Below the pieces are notes generated by a model, which saw nothing but the letters and a program-made list of their open reading frames with translations, did not search any database and was not told where the DNA came from. Below, piece by piece: positions 17,549 through 26,535 of a stretch of 64,000 nt of DNA. The position numbers and the translations under genes are program-made. This DNA comes from Nonomuraea polychroma (GTDB taxonomy: Bacteria > Actinomycetota > Actinomycetes > Streptosporangiales > Streptosporangiaceae): contig NZ_SAUN01000001.1 in the NCBI RefSeq assembly GCF_004011505.1, positions 4,216,001 through 4,280,000 of the forward strand. The letters are read 5' to 3'. Numbering within the stretch: the stretch's first letter is position 1; each line of letters begins with the position of its first letter.

Positions 17549-20383
17549 TCAGTCGAGCAGACCGAGACGACGGGCCATGGCGGTGGCTTCGCCGCGATTG
17601 GATGCCTCGAGCTTGGCAAGGATGCGGGTGACGTGCACACTCACGGTCTTGGGGCTGATGAACAAGCCCGAGGCGATGCGGCGGTTGCTGGCGCCGTCCG
17701 CCATGTGCCGCAACACCTCCAGCTCCCGTTCGGTCAGTCCGAGTCGCCGGGCCTGTTCCTGATCGGCGCTTTTTCTGCCGGCCGGCTCGTGACAGTGATC
17801 GTGGAGCTTGACGTGGGCGCTGCGGGCCAGCTGCGCGATGTCGCGCAGCAGCGGCTGGGCGCCCAGCGCCGCCGCCTTCTGCGCCGCCATGCTCAGCAGT
17901 TCCTGGACGGCGGCGCGGTCGCTGTTCCAGGCCGCCGACTCCGCCGCACGCGTCCGCGCGTACGCGATCCGATAGGGGTCTCCGACCGCCTGCCACGCCT
18001 CGATCACCGGCGCCCACGGTATGGCGCCGAGCTCGGCTTCCACCTGCGCTGCGCAGGCCGCCCACAAAGGCGTGTCCGTGGGAAGGCTCCGCATGGTCTG
18101 CTGCAGTTCTTTGAGCAGGACGGGGTCTGTGGCCGTCGACAGTCGGGTGGACCGCACCAGAGCAGCGGCGAGGACGAGCGCCGGCCAGGCCACCGGGGCC
18201 ATCCCCGGCTTCTGGAGCGGTGGTAGAGCGTTCCGGATGGCTCTGTGGGCATCCTCGAGACGGTTGTCGCGGTAGGCGATGGCGGCGGCGAGCCGGTGGA
18301 TCGCCGGTGACCTGCTGCTGGTGCCTTCGCCGCCGTCGAGCAGCTCTGCGGCGGCGAGCCGCTCTCGGGCCGCTGCCATGTCCCCCCTGGCCAGGGCGAG
18401 CTCGCCATCCACCAACTGGAGGCCGACGGCGTACCTGCCCTCGGGATCATGTGCGAGCCCGTCCTGCATCACGTGCGCGGCCTCGTCCCATTGGCCGAGA
18501 GCGAACAGCGATGTGGCGAGGTGCTCGGACATAGCGGCCCCGAGCGAGCGCATCGTTCCGGCCGCATGGGCGAGGGGCAGCCCGGCGCGGGCCGCCTCAG
18601 CGGCCTCGTGGTAGCGGCCGGCACCGGCTAAGCACGCGGCGATGCTGACCTTGACCCGGACGGTTCGCGTGATGTCACCGCGGGCCTCGGCCGCCTTCCC
18701 CGCCTGCCGTAGTTCCGCCAAGCCCGCAGTGTGATCGCCAAGCCGGAAACGTATCGTGGCCACAGTGATGCGGGCATTGAGCCGGACCTCGTGCTCGTCG
18801 AGAGCCTCGGCGACGTCCACGGCCTCGATGCCTGCCCGCTGCCCCCGCTCCAGATCTTCGCGAACGAGCAGAATAGCGGCCAGTCGATCGAGGACGGCAG
18901 CGCGGATCACGCTCGGTTCGGCAGGCAACAGTGCGGCTGCCTCTTCGAGTGCCTCCTGCACGCCCTCGAGCCCCAGGTTCGCCAGCAGGATGGCGCGATG
19001 GGCGAGCAAGATGGCCCGCTGGCCCGGAGCGGGCGCCGGATCTGTCTCGGAAAGAGCGCGCGCGATCAGATCGAGTCCCTGCACTGACTCGCCTGCCCAT
19101 AGGCACGCCATAAGAGCCTGGTGGAGGAGCTCCTGGCGGTCGTCATCCCCGCACAGCTCCAGCGCCCGCGTCAGCAGTTGTGCCTGCTCGGTGTGGCAGG
19201 AGACGCTGCCGGCGGCTTGGGCAGCCGACAGCAGCGCGGGCAGCGCGCGAGCGTGCGCGCCCGCGCCATGCCAGTGGTGGGCCATCTCCCCGGCGTGTCT
19301 TTCCGGGGCGACGAGCTCCGGCCGCGCCTCCAACGCCTGGGCGAAGCGCCGGTGCATCTGTGTGAGCCGTGCGGGCAACAGGTCCGCAAGAACGGCCTCA
19401 CGAAGCAGCGCATGTGGGAAGCGGTAGCCGCCGGCGTGCGGCAGCAGCGCGCGGGCTTGGACCGCCTGGTGCAGCCCCTCCAGTAACTCCTCCTCCGGCA
19501 GCTCGGCGACCTCCGCGAGCAGGTCGTGCGAGACGGCTTGCCCGCCGACAGCCGCCAGTGCCACCAGGTTGCGGCAGGTGTCAGGCAGGTCCCGGGTGCG
19601 CTCCAGCAGGAGCTCCTTGAGGGATCCGGGCAGGTGCTCGGCTCCAGCCAGCTGCTCGGTGTACAGGGGGTTGCCGCCCGCGCGACGCAGCACGTTGTCC
19701 ACCACGCCGGGAGCGGGTGGGGATCCGGTGAGGCTCTCGAGGAGTTCGGTGGTCTCGACTCTGGTCAGGCGGGGCAGCACCAACCGCCGCACGGCCGGCA
19801 GGCGTTCGAGCTCCGCGACGAAGGCCGGTAGAGGGTGCCACAGGGGCAGGTCGTCGCCGCGGTGGGCCAGCACGGCCATGACACGGGCGGTACGCAGCCG
19901 GCGCGCCAGGTAGCCCAGCAACTCGCGGGTGGAGTGGTCGGCCCAGCGCAGGTCGTCGACGAGCAGCAGGACCAGCTGTTCATGCCCTAGCCGCTCCAGA
20001 CATGTGCCGAACACCTCGAACAGGCGTGATTTGCCGCCGACGTCCAGCGGCGAGCCCACGCCTGCCTCCGGCAGCAGGGCGAACACGGTCTCGGCACCGG
20101 GCGCGAGAGCCGCCACGGCCTCCCGACCGAGCTGCCCGATCAGATCGCGCAGCATCGCCGTCAACGGCGCGAGCGGCAGACCATGCGCGCCCAGCTCGAT
20201 GCAGGCGCCACGCAGGACTCGCACGTCGGCCGGAGCGGCCTGCGTGGCAAGGTGCTCCATCAGCCGGGACTTGCCGATACCGGCCGGGCCCTCGAGCACG
20301 ACGAACTGGGGGCGTCCTGAGCTCGCCAGTTCCAGCGCTTGGTGGAGAAGTGCGAGTTGCTGCCGGCGGCCGATCAGCTCCAT
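17549..20383 (-). CDS. LuxR-family LAL transcriptional regulator (AAA ATPase + HTH)
   Basis: 944 aa, the usual size for LAL (large ATP-binding LuxR) regulators. The start MELIGRRQQLALLHQALELA leads to a Walker A motif GPAGIGKS (~residues 32-39) and a Walker B-like LLLVDDLRWAD (~140). The middle (~400-840) is a long alpha-helical TPR-like region, and the C-terminus (~880-944) is a LuxR HTH (LTERELEVLRHMADGASNRR, then VSVHVTRILAKL). Such regulators often sit in secondary-metabolite or sugar-use loci and respond to an unknown ligand. AAAGG is six bases before the ATG at 20383. A duplicate of its 3' end lies at 14401-14686. Confidence 0.93.
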   Translation of the reverse strand: MELIGRRQQLALLHQALELASSGRPQFVVLEGPAGIGKSRLMEHLATQAAPADVRVLRGACIELGAHGLPLAPLTAMLRDLIGQLGREAVAALAPGAETVFALLPEAGVGSPLDVGGKSRLFEVFGTCLERLGHEQLVLLLVDDLRWADHSTRELLGYLARRLRTARVMAVLAHRGDDLPLWHPLPAFVAELERLPAVRRLVLPRLTRVETTELLESLTGSPPAPGVVDNVLRRAGGNPLYTEQLAGAEHLPGSLKELLLERTRDLPDTCRNLVALAAVGGQAVSHDLLAEVAELPEEELLEGLHQAVQARALLPHAGGYRFPHALLREAVLADLLPARLTQMHRRFAQALEARPELVAPERHAGEMAHHWHGAGAHARALPALLSAAQAAGSVSCHTEQAQLLTRALELCGDDDRQELLHQALMACLWAGESVQGLDLIARALSETDPAPAPGQRAILLAHRAILLANLGLEGVQEALEEAAALLPAEPSVIRAAVLDRLAAILLVREDLERGQRAGIEAVDVAEALDEHEVRLNARITVATIRFRLGDHTAGLAELRQAGKAAEARGDITRTVRVKVSIAACLAGAGRYHEAAEAARAGLPLAHAAGTMRSLGAAMSEHLATSLFALGQWDEAAHVMQDGLAHDPEGRYAVGLQLVDGELALARGDMAAARERLAAAELLDGGEGTSSRSPAIHRLAAAIAYRDNRLEDAHRAIRNALPPLQKPGMAPVAWPALVLAAALVRSTRLSTATDPVLLKELQQTMRSLPTDTPLWAACAAQVEAELGAIPWAPVIEAWQAVGDPYRIAYARTRAAESAAWNSDRAAVQELLSMAAQKAAALGAQPLLRDIAQLARSAHVKLHDHCHEPAGRKSADQEQARRLGLTERELEVLRHMADGASNRRIASGLFISPKTVSVHVTRILAKLEASNRGEATAMARRLGLLD

Positions 20384-20488
20384 AGCCGACCTTTATGCAT
20401 GATGCGCCTTTCCTCCTGCAAGTTACGAAACGGGGATGGGAAGCAGGAATACGACTCGTCCTATGACCTGCCTACAGACTCGTGGAGG

Positions 20489-21088
20489 TCATCCGCGGCC
20501 GCGCTCCCGTTCGTGGTCGGTCGGCGGGGCGCCTCGCATGATCGTCTCGGCGGCGTAGCGCAGCCACGCGCCGCCGTCCGCCGCGGGGGAGGAGCGGGCC
20601 AGGGCGTCGAACAGCACGCCGTCGAGCTGCGCCACCAACATGCGCGCCGCGTTGCCTGCGTCCGGCACTCCTACGGCGCGCATGCCGTCGGCGGCCAAGC
20701 GGAGGAAGCGCTCGCTGGCGGTGTCGAGCTCCGTCCGCAGCAGGGTGCTGCCGGCGGCGTCGAGATACAGCTCCATCCTCGCCCGGGTCCGTGCCCTGGC
20801 CGGGCCCAGCCAGTGCTCGAGCAGGCCGACCAGGGTGGCCGTGACCTGTTCCCTGCTGCTCCACGCATCGGCCGGGAGCTGGACGAGCGAGGCCTCGTCC
20901 AGCTCCAGCATGCGCTTCAGCACCCCGTCGAGCAGCGCGAGCCGGGTGCGGAAGCAGCTGCTCGTGCTCCCCGGCGGCAATCCGGCCCGCGCGTCGACGG
21001 CGCGGTGGGTCAGACCTCGCATGCCCTGCTCGGCGATCACCTCGATGGCGGCGTCCGCGGCGCGTTGCCTACGCGTCCTCACTGGCAT
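20489..21088 (-). CDS. TetR-family transcriptional regulator
   Basis: 199 aa. The N-terminal HTH is visible (QRAADAAIEVIAEQGMRGLT, then HRAVDARAGLPPGSTSSCF), followed by a helical ligand-binding domain ending in RYAAETIMRGAPP. Its first codons overlap the last ten bases of the molybdopterin oxidoreductase gene, so the two form an operon with the oxidoreductase first. The paired operator-like repeats at the head of the operon (23187-23220) make it the likely autoregulator. Confidence 0.9.
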   Translation of the reverse strand: MPVRTRRQRAADAAIEVIAEQGMRGLTHRAVDARAGLPPGSTSSCFRTRLALLDGVLKRMLELDEASLVQLPADAWSSREQVTATLVGLLEHWLGPARARTRARMELYLDAAGSTLLRTELDTASERFLRLAADGMRAVGVPDAGNAARMLVAQLDGVLFDALARSSPAADGGAWLRYAAETIMRGAPPTDHERERGRG

Positions 21089-23184
21089 CGCTCCACGGTG
21101 ACCGGCACCCCGTTGAGCACCGCCGTACCGCTGACCTGATCGAGGCGGGCCGGGTCGGTGAGGGCGTTGACGTTGGAACCACGCACCCGGCGGGCCACCG
21201 ACAGCCGGACCCCTGGCAGGTCATGGCCGTATCCGTGAGGCAGGCTCACCGTGCCCGGCATGATGTCGTGGCCGGCGCTCGCCTCCACCGTCAGCACGCC
21301 CGCGGGTGAGCGCACGTTCACGAGGTCGCCCTCGCCCAGCCCGCGCGCCGCCATGTCGTCAGGGTTCATCAGCAGGTGGTGGCGCGCCCTTCCCTTCACC
21401 AGCCGGGCGGAGTTGTGCATCCACGAGTTGTTGCCCCGCAGCTGCCTGCGGCCGATCAGCAGCAGGGTGCCCGGCGCGGGCGGCTCCAGCAGTTCGGCGA
21501 CCGCCTCCTCGGCCGCTGCGACCAGGGGCGGGGGCGCGGTTCGTACGCGCCTGCGCGGGGTCTGCAATCGCCCGGGCAGGCTGGGCCGCAGCTCGCCGAG
21601 GTCCGCTCCATGCGGGCGGCGGCGCAGCCGGGCCAGCGAGAGATGGTACGGGCCGGTGCGAAGGCCCAGGTCCACGATGCGCTTCGGCCGCATCCTCAGC
21701 ATGAGGGCGGCACGCCATGGTCGAGACCGTACCAGCCGGCCGTACCTGCGCCCCAGCTCGCGGAAGATCTCCCAGTCGTGGCGGGCACCGGGCTGCCGGG
21801 GAAAGACGGCCGGCACGTATCGCGCGGTGTTGCGGACGGCGAGCATGTGGAAGATCAGATCGTAGTGGTCGCGTTCGAGCGGTTCCGTCGGCGGGAGGAT
21901 CACGTGGGCGTGCCGCGTCGTCTCGTTGATGTAGAAGTCGACGGCGACCATGAAGTCCAGTCCGGCGAGCGACTCGTCCAGCGCGGGCCCGGCGGGCGTG
22001 GACAGCACCGGGTTTCCCGCCACCGTGAGCAGGCCGCGCACCTGTCCGGGCCCCGGCGTGCGGATCTCTTCCGCGAGCGCCGCCACGGGCAGTTCGCCGC
22101 CGAACTCGGGCAGCCCCCGTACCCGGCTGCGCCACCTGCCCTGGTGACCGGGATCGATCTGCCTGGCCCTGATCGGATCGACGGCGGGCTTGGTGAACAT
22201 CGTGCCGCCGGGCCGGTCGAGGTTGCCCGTGACGATGTTGAGCAGCTGGATGCCCCACTGGCACAGCGTGCCGAACCGCTGCGTGGACACACCCATCCTG
22301 CCGTAGCAGGCGGCGGACGGCGCGGCGGCGAACTCCCGTGCCACCCGCCTCACCGTGCCGGGCTCGACGCCGGCGACGGCCTCGACCCGTTCGGGCGTGA
22401 AGGGCGCCAGGACGTCACGGACCTCGTCGAGCCCGTCCACGTACGCGGCCGGACGCGCCAGCCCCTCCTCCAGGATGACCCGCACCATGCCCAGGATCAG
22501 TGCCGCGTCGGTCCCCGGCCGGACGAAGTGGTGCTCGCCTCCCAGCTTGGCGGTCTCGGTCCTGCGCGGATCGAACACCACCATCGTGCCACCGCGCGCC
22601 AGCAGCGCCCGGATCCTGCGTCCCATCCCCGGCGCCGTCATCAGGCTGCCGTTGGAGACGGCCGGGTTCGCGCCGAAGACGAGAAAGTACGCGGTGCGAT
22701 CGATGTCGGGAACCGGGAGCAACCACTGGTTGCCGTACAGCAGCCGGGACACAACCTGGTGCGGAAGCTGGTCGACCGAGCTTGCCGAGAACCGGTTACG
22801 CGTTCCGAGCAAGCTCGCGAACGCCGGGGCGTGCGTCATCGAGCCCAGGCTGTGCGTGACGGGGTTGCCCAGGTAGACCGCGACCGCGTCCGCGCCGTGC
22901 CGGCGCCGGATCCGCGCGAGCTCCCCTGCGACCAGATCGAACGCCTCCTCCCAGGAGATGTCCCGCCAGCCGTCCTTGGTGCGCCGAACGGGCGAGCGCA
23001 GCCTGTCGGGGTCTTCCCGGAGGTCGGCCAGGGCGAGCGCCTTGGGGCAGATGTGCCCGGCCGACAGGGGGTCGTCCTCGTCGCCTCGGATGTCGATGAC
23101 CCGGTCGCCGGACGTGGTGACGCGCAGGCCGCACATCGCCTCGCACAGCGTGCACCTGCCGGGTCGGGTGATGCCCTCCGTCAT
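21079..23184 (-). CDS. Molybdopterin-dependent oxidoreductase with N-terminal [4Fe-4S] motif
   Basis: 701 aa of the DMSO-reductase/formate-dehydrogenase superfamily. Residues ~10-50 carry the Fe-S cysteines (RCTLCEAMCGL and GHICPKALAL). Then come the molybdopterin signatures: RDISWEEAFDLVAGELARIR, GNPVTHSLGSMTHAPAF, FLVFGANPAVSNGSLMTAPG, FDPRRTETAKLGGEHHFVRP, VTGNLDRPGGTMF and the C-terminal molydop-binding barrel (HHLLMNPDDMAARGLGEGDL). There is no Tat signal, so it is cytoplasmic. The expected Mo ligand residue and the substrate cannot be settled from sequence alone. The ATG at 23184 has no Shine-Dalgarno sequence and lies two bases from an operator-like palindrome, so a leaderless mRNA is likely. 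It heads an operon with a TetR gene. Confidence 0.92.
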   Translation of the reverse strand: MTEGITRPGRCTLCEAMCGLRVTTSGDRVIDIRGDEDDPLSAGHICPKALALADLREDPDRLRSPVRRTKDGWRDISWEEAFDLVAGELARIRRRHGADAVAVYLGNPVTHSLGSMTHAPAFASLLGTRNRFSASSVDQLPHQVVSRLLYGNQWLLPVPDIDRTAYFLVFGANPAVSNGSLMTAPGMGRRIRALLARGGTMVVFDPRRTETAKLGGEHHFVRPGTDAALILGMVRVILEEGLARPAAYVDGLDEVRDVLAPFTPERVEAVAGVEPGTVRRVAREFAAAPSAACYGRMGVSTQRFGTLCQWGIQLLNIVTGNLDRPGGTMFTKPAVDPIRARQIDPGHQGRWRSRVRGLPEFGGELPVAALAEEIRTPGPGQVRGLLTVAGNPVLSTPAGPALDESLAGLDFMVAVDFYINETTRHAHVILPPTEPLERDHYDLIFHMLAVRNTARYVPAVFPRQPGARHDWEIFRELGRRYGRLVRSRPWRAALMLRMRPKRIVDLGLRTGPYHLSLARLRRRPHGADLGELRPSLPGRLQTPRRRVRTAPPPLVAAAEEAVAELLEPPAPGTLLLIGRRQLRGNNSWMHNSARLVKGRARHHLLMNPDDMAARGLGEGDLVNVRSPAGVLTVEASAGHDIMPGTVSLPHGYGHDLPGVRLSVARRVRGSNVNALTDPARLDQVSGTAVLNGVPVTVERCQ
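22760..22820 (+). repeat. 61-bp direct repeat, copy inside the molybdopterin oxidoreductase gene
   Basis: Sixty-one bases identical to 27931-27991 and in the same orientation. Here they encode (minus strand) the stretch around LLGTRNRFSASSVDQLPHQV of the oxidoreductase. Confidence 0.9.
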
Positions 23185-23186
23185 GA

Positions 23187-23220
23187 CTACAGTTGTAGCA
23201 CCTGCGCGCTACAGGCGTAG
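23187..23220. promoter_or_regulatory. Tandem operator-like palindromes at the oxidoreductase-TetR operon head
   Basis: CTACAGTTGTAG (23187-23198) and CTACAGGCGTAG (23209-23220) share the CTACA..GTAG pattern and start exactly 22 bases apart, about two helical turns. They lie directly before the minus-strand start codon at 23184. TetR dimers often bind such paired sites; the assignment to the operon's own TetR is inference. Confidence 0.6.
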
Positions 23221-23506
23221 CAATCGCACCTGGGGCCTGCGACTGCCGCTGGCCGCCAGGACCTTCGCCTCTCGGTCCTTGGGTTCAACAGGTTGGCCAT
23301 TGGGGACGGAGGAGGAGTGGAGCTCTTCGTTGGTGAAGTGGCGCTGGTCGTCGCGCCTTCCTGCGCTCGATTAGTCCCGCGCAGGCGGCCTTGGCCCGAT
23401 CGAGGCATTCCTGAGCGCAGCTTGGGGAAGTCGACGGTCGCTGGGCTTGCCGCCGCCGAAGCCCTGCGCCGCTACGGATTCACCGGTTCCATCTGGAGAT
23501 GCCGGG

Positions 23507-23680
23507 GATCGGTACGTTCGGGCTGTACGCCTGGCACCGACCGATCGCGACGCGTACGCCATGCTGCCCACCGGACCCGGTGTCCTGAACGCCCGCGTGA
23601 CCGACCGCTACCGCCAGGGCAGAGTGTTCCTGGCCGGTGACGCCGCCCACGTCCATTCGGCCATGGGTGCCCCCGGCTCA
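23507..23680 (+). pseudogene. Fragment of an FAD-dependent aromatic monooxygenase (middle part)
   Basis: The frame reads ARVTDRYRQGRVFLAGDAAH followed by VHSAMGAPG, the FAD-binding GD motif of the PHBH-like FAD_binding_3 family (usual form RVFLAGDAAHVHSPMGGQGLN). Upstream and downstream sequence is unrelated to the family, so about 90 per cent of the enzyme is missing. What looks like the next piece of such an enzyme occurs at 25745-25846. Confidence 0.65.
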
Positions 23681-23881
23681 ACCTGGGGTGCCGGCAAGAA
23701 ACGCGTTATGAGCCCCAAACGAGCGGCTCGCCAGCCCGAAGCCTCTCCAAAGCCTGCTTTGATCTTGTGCGAAATCCGCGTTCGGAAACTATGTTTCACT
23801 ACCTCTCGGCTCAGTCGTTTATGAGCCACTGATGTGGCCGCAGTGAGAGCGTCGCGCTGGCTGTCGGGGTTCTAGTCACGG

Positions 23882-24205
23882 GTGGTGCTCAAGCAGGGCA
23901 TCGACACCTCCACGCCGTCCGGGCGCCTGCAGTTCCACATGTTCGGCGCCTTCGACGAGTTCCTGCGGGAGCTCATCGTCGAGAGCACCCTCGAAGGGCT
24001 CGCCTCGGCCCGAGCACGGGGCCGCGTCGGTGGACGCCCCTCTGCCCTGGACACTCACGGTGTGGAGATGGCTCGCGCGTTGTACGAGATGAAGGGCGAG
24101 GACAGCAAGCGCCGCTACACCGTTCAGCAGATTCGCGACCGGCTCGGCGTCAGCCGCGCCACGATCTACCGCCACCTCAATCCTGACAAGCCGGACAAGG
24201 CATAG
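23882..24205 (+). pseudogene. Serine recombinase (resolvase/invertase) lacking its catalytic N-terminus
   Basis: 107 codons. The region from LKQGIDTSTPSGRLQFHMFG through FDEFLRELIVESTLEGLASA and RARGRVGGRP matches the end of the resolvase catalytic domain and the linker. A C-terminal HTH follows (RYTVQQIRDRLGVSRATIYR). The N-terminal ~75 residues with the nucleophilic serine are absent, and an in-frame stop lies just upstream of the first codon. It cannot cut DNA as it stands. Confidence 0.75.
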
Positions 24206-24356
24206 GAGGAGCCTGGCGTCACCCCCGAAATCGGCCAGCTGGGTCGATGGCCCTTCAGCCGGGGTTATGGAGTCCCAGGAGCACGAAGAAATTGCCCACG
24301 AATATAGCGCTGGCCTGCCATAGTGCAGGAGCTTGACCGCCTGTGGCGGCTATCAC

Positions 24357-25005
24357 ATGGAACTGGAATCGACGTACGGACACAGACGAGTCGTGAGCAC
24401 TGATCTCGAATTATGGTCCCGCGCAGCCGAAGGGAACAGCGAGGCTTTAGCGGCCTTGTTCGACAAGTACGCGCGCGATGTCTATAACCACTGCTTCCGC
24501 CGTACCGCAGACTGGTCGGCCGCCGAAGATCTCACCTCGGTGGTGTTCCTGGAGGCGTGGCGGCGGCGCGGCCATGTGCGAATCCGCCACGAAAGCGCGC
24601 TCCCCTGGCTGCTCGGCGTGGCCAACAACGTTTTGCGCAATCGGCACCGATCGCTGCGCCGCCACAAGACTGCACTGGAACAGCTCCCTCCCAAGGCATA
24701 CGAGCGCGACCCGGCCGAGGACATCGCCCGGCGAATCGACGACGAGCACCGGATGCGCGAGATCCTAGAGCGGATGGACCGGCTGTCGTCGGCGGACCGC
24801 GAAGTACTCGCCCTTGCGTCTTGTCGGAGCTGACCTACGAGGAAGCGGCCGTCGCCCTGGGCATCCCGGTGGGCACGGTGCGGTGCGACTGTCCCGGGCT
24901 CGAAGCCGCCTGAAAGACCTCCTGGAAAAGGAACCCCAACCACGGCTCGGACACAGATGGAGTGAGCGCCTCTCAGCGCTCCGCAAGAAGGGAGAGGAGC
25001 TGTGA
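24357..25005 (+). pseudogene. ECF-type RNA polymerase sigma factor with two frameshifts
   Basis: From ATG 24357 (or GTG 24393) the frame shows sigma region 2 (AALFDKYARDVYNHCFRRTA, EDLTSVVFLEAWRRR and PWLLGVANNVLRNRHRSLRR) and the start of region 4 (MDRLSSADREVLAL). One base is missing near 24819, after which ELTYEEAAVALGIPVGTV continues in a second frame. A second base is missing near 24884, after which RLSRARSRLKDLLEK continues in a third. With both bases restored the protein would be a normal ~200-aa sigma factor ending at 25005 and overlapping the next gene by GTGA. It is probably dead unless these are assembly errors. Confidence 0.75.
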
Positions 25006-25709
25006 CCAACCACAAGCTTCCGGAAGAACGCGACCTTCCTGCCGCCCGGCACTCACTCAGAAAGGCCCACCTGACGACCATGATCGAACAGAAAACCGCA
25101 TCTGCACCGGTACGCCGACGCCGTCGCTGACTGGGCTTGGCCGTTCTGGGAACCGCTGTCACCGCCGCACTGGCGATCGGCGTCCCCGTGCTGCTGGGCC
25201 AGGGTGCCACCCCAGCGAACGCGGTGATCCGCGAACCGGACCGGTCCATCAAGATCTACATCAGGGACTACAAGCATCCTGAGGTGATCGAACGCCAGTT
25301 GCGCAACCTCGACGTGCAGGCGAACGTGACCTTCCTGCCGACCGGTAAGCAGTGCAAGGAGCCCCGGGGCACGTACCTGCCGGACAATCCGGCCTTGCTC
25401 ACCACCGAACCGCCGGCTGAAGGTGAGGATGACTATTGGAGGCTGCATCCGGAGCAGATCAAGCCGGGGCAGACCCGCCCAACGCGCATCTCAAGCCCGA
25501 GTCTGATCCCCCTCGGGCTGGCCCGATGCCGGGAGAACTGGCTGGGCGAAGTCGAAGGACTCAAGGTCAGCCTCGCCGGAGCGGAACAGAAGCTCGCCCA
25601 GCTCAACGAACGCGCCCGTCGCGCCGCCACCGTGAACCTCGGCATCCCGACATTCCGCGACGTCGCTGGCCGCACCGTCAGCGCCAACCCGAACAAGATC
25701 ATCAACTAG
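25002..25709 (+). pseudogene. Sigma-factor partner membrane protein (CU044_5270-like) with internal stop
   Basis: Starts at the GTG overlapping the sigma stop: MTNHKLPEERDLPAARHSLR, then basic residues RRRRR and a TGA at 25128-25130 where this family usually has Trp. Beyond the stop the same frame continues with a transmembrane helix (LGLAVLGTAVTAALAIGVPV) and an extracellular region of ~180 residues (IKIYIRDYKHPEVIERQL). Genes with this build follow ECF sigma genes in many actinomycetes, where they are presumed membrane partners or anti-sigma factors. A single G-to-A change would explain the stop. Confidence 0.65.
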
Positions 25710-25744
25710 TTCAGAAAAGATGTACACGAGCGCCGCCTGCAGGC

Positions 25745-25846
25745 GCTGTGAACCTGGCCTGGAAGTTGGCTGCGGCCGTGCGCGGCCGGGCCCCGCCCGG
25801 CCTGCTGTCCGAGAAGGTCAACCGCCGCCGCATCGCCACCCCCTAG
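25745..25846 (+). pseudogene. Fragment of an FAD-dependent aromatic monooxygenase (downstream piece)
   Basis: 34 codons, AVNLAWKLAAAVRGRAPPGL then LSEKVNRRR and a stop. This is the segment that normally follows the GD motif in FAD_binding_3 monooxygenases (DAVNLGWKLAAVV...DTYHAERRPVA). It would join naturally to the fragment ending at 23680, about 2.06 kb upstream on the same strand. Confidence 0.5.
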
Positions 25847-25881
25847 CTGGCGCCGACCAGTGGTGTGCGGGCTCATCGTGA

Positions 25882-26435
25882 GCCAGGCCGGGCCGCGTAT
25901 CGGTGGACGCCCGCCTGCAGACGCAGCAGTTCTATGCCGTCGCCACCTTCGTGCTCAACGGCTCCCTGTTCGTCCTGGTCGGGCTCAAACTACAACCGGC
26001 GGTACGCGGCCTGACCAGCCTGGCCCTCGCCCAGGCCCTGACCGCCACCACCGTGGCCGTCGCGGACCTCGTCGCCGTGCGCTTCGCCTTCCTGTTCGCC
26101 GCGGCGTACACGATCCGGTTACTGGACCGCCGCCCGCAGCAGCGGCTGCTGCGCGTCAGCAACCGCGCCCGGCTGGTCAGCGGCGTGGCCGGGTTCCGCG
26201 GCGCGGTTTCACTGGCCGCCGCGCTCGCCGTCCCCAACGCGCTCACCTCCGGCAGCCGTTCCCCTACCGCGGCACCATCGTCTTCCTCGCTCTGGTGCTG
26301 CGGGGCCATCCTGCTGGCTGGCCATGGTCCGGTGGGCGTGTCTGCCCAGCGACACCGGTATCCAGGGACGAACGCCGTATGGCGGAGACCCTCGCCACCG
26401 AGGAAGCCCTCGCCGCCCGCCGAGCAGCGGCGTGA
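25882..26435 (+). pseudogene. CPA1-family Na+/H+ antiporter fragment with frameshifts
   Basis: The frame at 25903 reads ARLQTQQFYAVATFVLNGSL and FVLVGLKLQPAVRGL, then RLVSGVAGFRGAVSLAAALA, all typical of the C-terminal membrane half of CPA1 antiporters. After ALTSG the sequence PFPYRGTIVFLALVL lies in a second frame and VRWACLPSDTG in a third, so at least two frameshifts are present. The first ~250 residues of the transporter are missing. Confidence 0.65.
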
Positions 26436-26535
26436 GTTCCGGCAGGACCGTCCCGTCGAGCCTGCTTGGCCGCCCGGCCGGTATCCAGGCATCCATGATC
26501 TAGGAAAACCCTGGCGAAACAAGGACCGCACCCTC

